The translations under genes and the position numbers were made by a program. A stretch of 64,000 nucleotides of DNA from Phoronis australis (taxonomy: Eukaryota; Phoronida; Phoronidae). Each line of letters begins with the position of its first letter. Within the stretch, counting starts at the first letter, position 1. The DNA lies in contig NMRA01000309.1 in NCBI GenBank assembly GCA_002633005.1, positions 64,001 to 128,000 of the forward strand, read 5' to 3'. The notes beneath the pieces are model-generated. The model ran no database searches and was not told the DNA's origin. It worked only from the letters and a program-made list of their open reading frames with translations. Positions 58,101 through 64,000 of this stretch are shown here, piece by piece.

Positions 58101-60395
58101 TAGCTCAACTCATTACCTTACCATCAGCTAGATATGTAATCTTTAAGGAATATCAGAAGACATAGCAGACCTCTGTTATCATTTGAAAGAAACGGACATA
58201 GGAGACAACAAGTATTACGGTATAAACAGTCTCAATCCTCACTCACACAGTCAACCATATTTAGTAATTTATTCACAAATCCAACAACTTGCTCACATTA
58301 GTTAGGGACTAACTTAAAGCAGCTATTCTTAATAAACTAAAACTATTTCAATATTTATCATGTTTTCATCTTAATGGATACCTACTTGGCAAATTTCATG
58401 AAAATCCACCAATGAAGGAACTGTGAACATATACAGACAAATGTAAAAAGTAAAATTGCCATCCAGGGGAACAGCGGGAATCGAATCAGCCAAAAATTGG
58501 CCCGTATCATCCTATTCCTGATAGGAACACATGTGCAAAATTTCATTAAGGAGTTTTGGGGATACAGCAATGGACACCAGCTGCACGCCAAACAGGGATG
58601 ATGGCATCATAATCATTGACTGGTGGCAATGCATTGCCATTAAATACCTCAGTGACAAATTTTATTGAAATCCATCAATCAGTTCTTTTGATATCCCGAA
58701 ACGCTCTTCCCCAAAAAATACTAAAAAGCCTCGTTCCCTGGCTCCAGACAGTGGGGCAGGTTGAAAAGTGTCTAACACTGTCCTAGTGATTCCTTATACC
58801 CTTGTGCCAAATGTCATCAAAACCTAATCAGATGCTTTTGAGATATCAAGCAGACAGATGAAACAGATACTCAGACAAAATGACGACAATAAGTCCTCAC
58901 GTGGTGGCATAAAATTGATTTTTAAATGTCAGCTTATTGATTTCATAATTGCGTACAAAATGTTAAATGCATAGCGCAAATGTTACAATTTGTGAAGACA
59001 TTAAAACTTTCATTCCATTTACACTCCATAATAAACCAGCCTTTTTAAAATTTATCAAAAACACTTCCTGATTGTTTTTTGACATTTACGGCAAGTGCTT
59101 AAAAACCCATGGAAAGGACTTCAACCCTATAGTTACTGAGAGTAGAGCTCCCATTTTTACTATTGTCAGTAGTACATTGACTACAATTATTAACTCTTTC
59201 AGACAAATTACGATCTGTAACACTGACCAACACCCAGAGGTGGGGACATCTAGGAGAGTTCGCAAAGAGAAATTAAAATGCACATTAAACACTAATTTTC
59301 AAGTGGTCAATTCGGCAACTCAAAATTATGAAATAAATTACACTTTGAAAATCACAGACACCTGACAATTTTCTGGCAGCAAGTGATGGCGACATTATCA
59401 AATGCTGTTTTATGACATCTACACAATACAAACCAAGCTAAAAACAGACAGTTTCTTGATTTTTATTTTGAGGAGAAATTTGGCAAAATGCAATTTGAAT
59501 TCACTTATCAGCCATACTGTGTGCAAATAAGATGCAGAATTACCATTCTGACAATAATCTTAATTGCAGACAAAACAAAGTAGTATACAGTTGAGAAAAA
59601 CTTACTTAGCCACTGATTACTTCTAAAGTCTGGAAACAGGCAGATTTTCCTCCTTTAAGTTTATCATTTGTCATCTTTGAGTCGGGGTGTATTTAGAGTA
59701 AACATAAATGTATTCAACCAGATTTTATCAGTGTGGTAGATAAGTGACGTGCGGGTAGTGACATCAGGCAAAAGACTGAGTCTGGTGCTTAACAAAGACA
59801 TTTTTCACATTTTGCAACCATCGCGTATGTTGCCTATAACCTACAACTGCTGGACAGGCATTCCACGAACTAAAGCAATGTTTATCATGCAATTTTTAAT
59901 GAACACACTGGTTTGTGTAAACACCCAAGGCATTTAAATCAAGAAACTAAATGTCAAGGGTTGGATGTTACACCGAATGCAACACAAGATGGCTACAAAT
60001 AAAAAGAGACATATCTCAAAATTCGGGTACTTTTATGTAACCAAATGTGGACGACAATCCAAATGGATTGGCAATTCAAAAGATCTCTTCACAAATGACA
60101 TCTGTTTTGAATTCCTATTAATTCAAGGCAAACAGTTGTATTTTGCCTCATTTCAGTCACAGAACAAATACAATAACAATCACACAATCTTACCTTCTTC
60201 CAAGCAGCAGCAGTGCATGAGTGCAGGTCATATGGGTAAAGTACATGTAAACCCTCGCCAGTATTGTATAATTGTCGACACATGTAGATGTAAGCACCAA
60301 TGACAGCGTTCGACGGAGGTGGACCAAATTCTTTAGGAAGACCCCCTCTGATGGCCTTGCGAGCAAACTCAGCAATAATATGAGCAGCAGATGAC
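34125..60395 (-). CDS. TBC1D32: TBC1D32 / broad-minded, C-terminal 719 residues (16 exons)
   Basis: Exons in transcript order: 60395-60194, 58079-57997, 57379-57241, 55573-55486, 54903-54665, 54235-54147, 53539-53429, 53018-52907, 51338-51242, 49571-49446, 48204-48121, 47737-47668, 43411-43135, 36472-36332, 35881-35693, 34238-34125 (TGA at 34127-34125). All junctions are GT..AG and every phase agrees. The reading frame has 719 codons plus stop after one base of a split codon. The vertebrate protein is about 1,257 residues, so the N-terminal part lies beyond the right edge. Landmarks: [76 protein letters not shown], and near the C-terminus [17 protein letters not shown] and [15 protein letters not shown] (TBC-like region). 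Known role: a cilium-assembly factor acting with CDK20/CCRK and needed for Hedgehog signalling; its TBC domain is considered catalytically atypical. Confidence 0.92.
35212..35525. repeat. 35-bp satellite, 9 units, in the last TBC1D32 intron
   Basis: The unit ACACTTGTCAACAAAGTCAT plus ACATAACCATTGATC is repeated head to tail nine times (314 bp; unit 6 lacks one base). Units differ by single changes (CATACAT or CACACAT, AAAGTC or AAGGTC). There are no spacers, so it is not CRISPR-like. Confidence 0.95.
35548..35637. repeat. Solo end of the fold-back family seen at 43467-43855
   Basis: TTTATTCTACATTTCG, GAGAGGATCTGGATCGCC and TTTTTTAGTTTCAGATTTAT match 43770-43855 with few changes. This copy has only that end. 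Confidence 0.6.
37850..38070. repeat. Dispersed repeat copy in TBC1D32 intron, with terminal hairpin
   Basis: AAAATTGTCACTAGGGGCAC, CATACCAAATTTCAATTACA, TGCAAGGGGTTTAGGAGATA and then the hairpin GCACCCACATATTTATGTGTGGGTGC. The same hairpin type (CACCCATATAATTA..TAATTATGTGGGTG) begins the copy at 12960. Confidence 0.6.
38570..39995 (+). pseudogene. Dead DEG/ENaC channel copy, antisense within a TBC1D32 intron
   Basis: Homology to copies A and B runs from the GCAATCGATGATCGAAAGCT region (ID/DRKLKDH) to beyond TM2. Readable parts are TM1 (38732 on), the signature decayed to [25 protein letters not shown] (intact), and the block ending EPPFNL followed by TGA at 39140-39142. The frame then shifts (39167-39412) and again around 39590-39800. 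Downstream of that, the CFCVGIS-equivalent place reads GGAATATAA, a stop exactly at the serine of the G-x-S filter. The substitutions and at least five frame breaks mark it as an old copy, more diverged than A is from B. Confidence 0.88.
42130..42286. repeat. 157-bp near-perfect palindrome (fold-back element) in TBC1D32 intron
   Basis: GATTATTACATG...GTTATCTAGAGCCCGAGTGG, then ATTTTGGTGAATTATCG, mirrored by CGATAATTCACCAAAAT, CCACTCGGGCTCTAGATAA and CATGTAATAATC. The loop is CCCGAGGGGCGTTAG. The right-hand neighbour at 42895-42955 carries a smaller palindrome (GTTATCTCACTAGTGAGATAAC) and the same ATTACATGG word, perhaps the other end of one element. Confidence 0.85.
42829..42900 (+). repeat. 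tRNA-like SINE head or tRNA pseudogene
   Basis: GCGTGGTGTAGTGGTAAAG (A box) and GGGTTCGACCCC (B box with good T-arm symmetry) are spaced about as in a tRNA. The acceptor stem does not close and the anticodon arm is poor, so it is most likely a tRNA-derived repeat rather than a working tRNA. Confidence 0.5.
43467..43775. repeat. 309-bp fold-back element with about 130-bp arms
   Basis: The left arm AAATAAATATACGTAAATAA, TGATCACTGAAATTTTCGG, TGACAATTGACATCTGATAT, ATGAGCATGATACATT is mirrored by AATGTATCATGCTCAT, ATATCAGATGTCAATTGTCA, CCGAAAATTTCAGTGATC and TTTACGTATATTTATT. Sequence just right of it (to 43855) also occurs at 35548-35637. Confidence 0.85.
44015..46288. mobile_element. DNA transposon of the CAGTGGC-end family, about 2.3 kb, no intact ORF
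   Basis: The left end CAGTGGCACATCTAC and the right end GTAGATCCGCCACTG are inverted repeats, each followed inward by G- or C-rich runs (GGGGGGGTTT, AAACCCCCCC). Flanks are CAGCC on the left and TAGCC on the right, a 4-of-5 match to a 5-bp target duplication. Open frames inside show no transposase motif. It could be two abutting elements instead of one. Confidence 0.5.
45385..45690. repeat. Imperfect tandem duplication inside the 44-46 kb element
   Basis: GGTCTCGCGACGGACCAGG...CTTCTGGTCCCTCGGCGAACTAGTC at 45400-45480 recurs as GGTCTCGTGACGGACCAGG...CATCTGGTCCCTCTGCAAACTAGTCC at 45592-45664. A half-copy (GGTCCCGCGACAGATCG) lies between them. Confidence 0.75.
46494..47483. mobile_element. Non-autonomous DNA transposon with TAGTA target duplication and internal tRNA-like region
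   Basis: Left end CAGTGGCGAATCTAGG, right end CCTAAATCCGCCTATG (inverted, 12 of 16 matching). TAGTA occurs directly on both sides (46489-46493 and 47484-47488). At about 46735-46800 the reverse strand has GTGGTGCAGTGGTAAAGCA and GGTCATGAGTTCGAGTC, the same tRNA-like boxes as in the copy at 32430-33160. A 27-N gap (47295-47321) interrupts it. No coding capacity. Confidence 0.7.
47295..47321. other. Assembly gap, 27 N
   Basis: Unsequenced bases within the transposon at 46494-47483. A short frame running into it is not a gene. Confidence 1.
50690..50750 (+). repeat. tRNA-like repeat in TBC1D32 intron
   Basis: GTGGCCTAGTGGGACAAGTG and CATGGTTTGAGTCCCACT resemble the A and B boxes of a tRNA-derived SINE. 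No closing acceptor stem is seen. Confidence 0.4.
51785..52015. repeat. Dispersed repeat, copy 2 (inverse of 23430-23690)
   Basis: GGGGGGCTCATCATTTGGCG, AAAAATGTTCGCCTCACAGA, AACAAAAAGTCCGAAAAAGT and GGTCCACATTCTCAAGCCCC read as the reverse complement of the words in the copy at 23.5 kb. Embedded in a TBC1D32 intron. Confidence 0.7.
52322..52768 (+). other. Unrecognised 148-codon open frame in TBC1D32 intron
   Basis: This is the longest unexplained plus-strand frame inside TBC1D32 ([20 protein letters not shown]..., ending [13 protein letters not shown]). It lies between the exons at 51338 and 52907 and is cysteine- and methionine-containing. I see no domain, promoter or splice pattern, and it is probably chance or old transposon sequence. 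Listed only because of its length. Confidence 0.12.
54985..55370. repeat. Degenerate tandem repeat, about 50-bp unit, in TBC1D32 intron
   Basis: The words CATTAACTA, TATGTTGA or ACGTTGATGTAG, and AAATATTAATA or AATACTA recur about seven times with drift, immediately upstream of the exon at 54903-54665 on the minus strand. Confidence 0.7.
55765..55855. repeat. 15-bp tandem repeat (GAGACAAGTCACAT)n
   Basis: About six imperfect units of GAGACAAGTCACATG in the intron just upstream (in transcript sense) of the exon at 55573-55486. Confidence 0.85.
56836..56952. repeat. 20-bp tandem repeat (ACATGACTGCAGCACAATGT)n
   Basis: About six imperfect units. The minus-strand open frame across it (repeats of CSHVLCAAV-like words) is a repeat artefact. 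Confidence 0.9.
58370..58900. repeat. Dispersed repeat cluster in TBC1D32 intron
   Basis: GGCAAATTTCATGAAAATCC, AAGTAAAATTGCCATCC, CAAAATTTCATTAAGGAGTT and TTTTGGGGATACAGCAATGG follow the order of the family seen at 13015, 27740, 37850 and 63640. A second partial block runs from 58640 (AAATTTTATTGAAATCC, TTTTGAGATATC). Confidence 0.6.
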
Positions 60396-61197
60396 CTGCT
60401 CACAATAAAGTAAATTTTAAACAAAAGGCAATGACATTAAAGGGGCATTTCCTTCAAACTCACTCCACAGAATGCAAGTTATATATCTGGTCACTAAGCC
60501 GCACAAAATAGGTCTTGAATCTTTTCACGATTTCCATCCCAAAACAAAGCAGGTAAAATGGGAGTCGAATGCCCTTCAACACTGAACAGACTGGTTAACC
60601 CTCTCATTGGGCTGCTTCTTATTGTTACAAGGCGATCTCCCAGGATAGAAACTTTTGACTTTCATTCCAATGAAAATTTGGTACCAGTTATTAGGGGTAT
60701 TTTAACATTCAGGAGAGAGATAGGAAACAATCCCCTTAAAAACAAAAAGAAAAAACATTAGCTCCATATACCATCTACTGCATAACAGTTAACTGAAAAT
60801 CGACACAGGCAACAAATGTCATTATTAATAAATTTTCAACCACTGAAAAGAAAGATGAACTGTTTGAAACAACAGTGAACTTATTCAAGACAAAGTATAT
60901 CCTTCAAACACCAAATAAAGAAGAAGACTAAATGAACAAATAATATGCAAAAGCAATTTCTTATGGAGAAAAAGACGTTACATTCCCAACATCAATGCAA
61001 ACAGTACAGTGGAGAAATACAAAAGCCCATAACCATGTTGAAGGTAAAGTGTTAGCAGTTGTCCTGGGGGACGAATTACTTAAATGACAACACACTATTA
61101 GAAAGAGTTCTGGATTTATAGTTGAAGTGTTAAAAGTGAAGTATTTTCCTGGTATAGATAAATCAAGGAGAAAGCAAAGAAAAGCTGGCTATAGTCA

Positions 61198-61286
61198 TTT
61201 ACAGGGGTTCCAGATTTTGAGAACCTGTTTGGTGCCTATTATTCAGTGGACAAAACTGGTTCTCAGAATGCGGGAGCCCTGTAAAA
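61198..61286. repeat. Imperfect inverted repeat
   Basis: TTTACAGGGGTTCCAGATTTTGAGAACC-type arm, mirrored by GGTTCTCAGAATGCGGGAGCCCTGTAAA. The arms are about 28 bp with several mismatches. Confidence 0.65.
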
Positions 61287-62509
61287 GACTATAATTGAAA
61301 ATTACATTTTACACAATGCAACAATGTGCTGCAAAAATTCTTTTCTTCAACATGTTAACATACTTGTGTTACATTTGATGCCTGCGTTAAGAGTGCCCAT
61401 ATTACATTTTTGTTTCCTGCACCATGTAAAATAGAGTTGGTTATATCCCTCAACAGCAGAATGTGGAGATTCCACATTTTACTGGGCTACAAAATTTGAT
61501 TTTGGAAATGCAGCTGAACGGTTAGACTTGACAGTAAACTGGGTGAAACCACTGTTATCTTGTAGAATTAGTATTCTTTCAAATGCCAAGTTCATGTCGT
61601 TTAATGGCCACCACTTTCCAAAGTGAAAACAAAGACGAGAGATTCTGACAATAAAAGATTTTAAGGTTATGTAGGACCTCATTTACAAATCTGTGTAGAA
61701 GAATTCTGAAAAATAAAGATCTTTATTCAGTCAAAGTATGTAATACTATTTTCTTAAAGCAGAAAGCTTGTTTCACTTTTACCAATCTGCCATTTATTGG
61801 GTCATCTGACTACCGGGTATGTCTTCTTATTAACATTTAGCAAACAGAAAGGTACAATTTGATACAAAACAACAGTATCCATAACATGATCAAACTTTAT
61901 TTGACACGAATGGTCAATGTGAGATTTCAAAAATTAAGTTACAATTTTCTAAAATATCAGTTCATTTTTGTTCCATGCAAAATTAGAGCTTTTTATGAAA
62001 ATCAGGATACTACTTTTGACAGCCCTCATGAAAAAGTTAAACATGTCAAAAACAATTCCTGGAGAACGATGCACAAAGCATAGCATCTAAAAGTTTCAGG
62101 TATATCGATGTTAGCCAAATCTGGAGTTTCCCTAAGGTCCTTCATAACCTTAAAATCTGGGTTTTCTGAATACGGAATTATGCATTGGGTCGCTACTTAG
62201 GGAAAGCCAGACAAGTGTGCAAGTTTCATCAAATACTACGTCAGAACACAAACTAAATGGTGAATGGCAAACACAACATGAGCACAGCTTGGCAAAATAA
62301 TATGCATGACTATCTAATACAAACAAACACTGTCAGGCACAATTAATATTGAGACCCAAATATCATACCAGTAGCAGCTTAAGACTTTACTATAGACACA
62401 GCTTTTGTCAAAGAACTAACTTTTGATTTAATAAGCCTCTTACCCTCATAAAGTGATCACTCTTTGAGTCTTACTCAGACAAGGCATGATTTATGGGCTT
62501 CTGCGCGCC

Positions 62510-62929
62510 GTTGCATGAAAGAGTCCCAAACAGGGACTCAACTATCCCTCAATGCAATGCAAATTTGTTTCGTTCTTTACTCCCAGATGTAATATCTATA
62601 TGTCATTTTAACTTCATTATGAGGTCTTCTTTGACTAATGGCATTTTCTAATAATGTAACTAAAAACTGAGCCCTTAATTCAGTCAAAATAATAGGGGAC
62701 TTAGTCCTTAAATTAAGGGCGTTGCATGAAAAGATCCCTACTTAATTTCACTAATAAAGAGAATTCAACATAGAGTCCATTCTCGATTTGCATCAAAGTA
62801 AAAAATTAACTTAGAAATGAAACTCAAAAAGCTTACGATAGGAATAATCAGTGTATTCACAAGCCCACAAATACGCTGTGGATTTAGGGAACTTAGTCGA
62901 GTCCCTATTCGGGACTGTTTCATGCAACT
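62510..62929. mobile_element. MITE-like element with 30-bp inverted ends
   Basis: GTTGCATGAAAGAGTCCC..AGGGACTC at the left is mirrored by GAGTCCCT..GGGACTGTTTCATGCAAC at the right. A third GTTGCATGAAAAGATCCCT word lies inside at about 62720. The element is about 420 bp and non-coding. Confidence 0.65.
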
Positions 62930-63639
62930 GGGCACAGTATGTTACTGCTTGAGACCAGGCACAGTGAGTTGGTTTGACCCCGCTGATCATTCTATGACTG
63001 ATCAGTCTACGCACCCAAAATGACCTCTCAAGCCCAGAAATGACTTTTGATCTGACTAAGAAACAAACATAGACCTGTTCGGTAAGCGGTGTGAATGAAA
63101 CGGGCGTATTTTTGACAAGAAGAAGGTTTACAGCAGTTTTGAGAGCTAAAATAAAAGTTCCGTCGCTTGATCCGCCAATAGCATGGAGGTGACACAGAAC
63201 ATTTCAACATCTTCTCTGCTGTGGACCCAATACTCTAAATAATATAAATTGCTGTTAAGTTTTTCCCAACATTTCACCCCTACAGGACATCACCAAAAAT
63301 TGAACCCAAGACTAAAAACAAATTGACCACATGGCAGGGTTTTCTAATTCACAAAAACGGATCGCAGCATATGTTTTACTGATTAAACATATGCATTAAT
63401 GTTCTGTAATGAAAGAGAATGCCAGGATATTTTTCCACTTAAGAATGACTTCTTTGGTACATTTTGCAGATGAAGATAGTACATATTATATAAGCTTTTT
63501 GCTCAAAATGTATGATTATTGGAGGTGCAAGCCCACACACTTATAGAAGGAAGACATTAACAATGTTCTCCTGTTCATACAGAACAGTACATCATAAATT
63601 TCTAATTACACCCTCATTATCAATGCAAACTGTTGAAAT

Positions 63640-64000
63640 GTGCACATTACTGCAACGCAAATGGTATGCTTCTAAGACTGTTTATCAGAACCACAAAAAT
63701 GGTAAAGTATGTCAAACCCCACAGTCAGAAAATAGTAAAGTCTCATTGTTTACCTAAAAGAAACCTAATAAATGTCATGAAAATCCATCCAGGCACTCCA
63801 AAGGTACAGAAGCTAATAAAAAATAGAATTGTCACTAGGAGGCACTGTATGACTCAGTCTCAAAGAAGTTGCCACACTTATAGAAATACACTTGCAAAAT
63901 TTCACAACAAAGATCCTGCAAGGGGTTTAGGAAATACACCATGCTGTGGATGCAATGTCACATCGGGTGCAACAGACGTCGGGTCCATCCAAAAATGAAT
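63640..64000. repeat. Dispersed repeat copy at right edge
   Basis: GAAATGTGCACATTACTGCA..ATGGTATGCTTCTAA, AATGTCATGAAAATCCATCC, ATAGAATTGTCACTAGGAGG, CAAAATTTCACAACAAAGAT and CTGCAAGGGGTTTAGGAAAT. It is the fullest copy of the family and the reverse-complement relative of 13517-13800. The 121-codon frame across it is not a gene. Confidence 0.65.

Larger units (their letters stand above)
60396..64000 (-). other. TBC1D32 upstream intron; no further exon found
   Basis: The exon at 60395 begins with the third base of a split codon, so its upstream exon must end in phase 2. A tempting acceptor/donor pair at about 62875-62837 fails this test because it gives a stop in the needed frame. The interval holds an imperfect hairpin (61198-61286), a TIR element (62510-62929) and a dispersed repeat (63640 on). 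Confidence 0.5.

Noticed and set aside
62837-62875. Extra TBC1D32 exon on the minus strand (acceptor before GTATTTGTGGGC, donor GTAAGC)
   Set aside because: The exon at 60395 needs a preceding phase-2 end. In that frame the candidate contains a stop.

Overview
This is a window of an animal (metazoan) genome, not a prokaryote. Genes are split by many GT..AG introns of roughly 0.1-7 kb, the DNA is AT-rich, there are assembly gaps (391 N at 22890-23280, 27 N at 47295-47321, one N at 33467), and transposon debris is abundant. The gene content (PHETA, TTLL9, TBC1D32/broad-minded, DEG/ENaC channels, THAP, Penelope, retroelement gag) fits a marine invertebrate. A deuterostome such as a hemichordate or amphioxus is my guess, but I cannot name the species from sequence alone.

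Layout. (1) 1-658, minus strand: N-terminal 219 codons of a sesquipedalian/PHETA-type PH-domain protein, uninterrupted and running off the left edge. (2) About 659-2197: a head-to-head intergenic region with a candidate TTLL9 5' UTR exon and a long hairpin. (3) 2210-14076, plus strand: a complete TTLL9-type tubulin polyglutamylase. I could phase every exon. Exon 3 exists in two tandem versions with the same splice phases, so they can only be used alternatively (421 or 422 residues). (4) 14077-23740: gene-poor, with a THAP-domain exon beside a YY1-like promoter motif, a Penelope-type GIY-YIG fragment, satellites and a DNA transposon. (5) 23740-31311: a recent tandem duplication holding two intact single-exon DEG/ENaC-family channel genes, antisense retroelement gag fragments in each 3' flank, and the C-terminal stump of another copy. 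A solo LTR follows. (6) 34125-60395, minus strand: the last 16 exons (719 residues plus stop) of TBC1D32/broad-minded; its 5' half lies beyond the right edge. Its introns host a dead DEG/ENaC copy, a 9 x 35 bp satellite, fold-back elements and members of a transposon family. (7) 60396-64000: upstream TBC1D32 intron with repeats.

How the genes relate. TTLL9 (axonemal tubulin polyglutamylation) and TBC1D32 (ciliary assembly and Hedgehog signalling) are both cilium genes. PHETA proteins bind OCRL/INPP5B in endosome-to-Golgi traffic, with links to ciliary membrane traffic. The channel genes are a local lineage-specific expansion wedged between them. The most notable observations are the duplicated, mutually exclusive exon 3 of TTLL9; the channel array with its GIS filter motif, stump and nested antisense pseudogene; and a DNA-transposon family with CAGTGGCG-type ends and apparent 5-bp target duplications.
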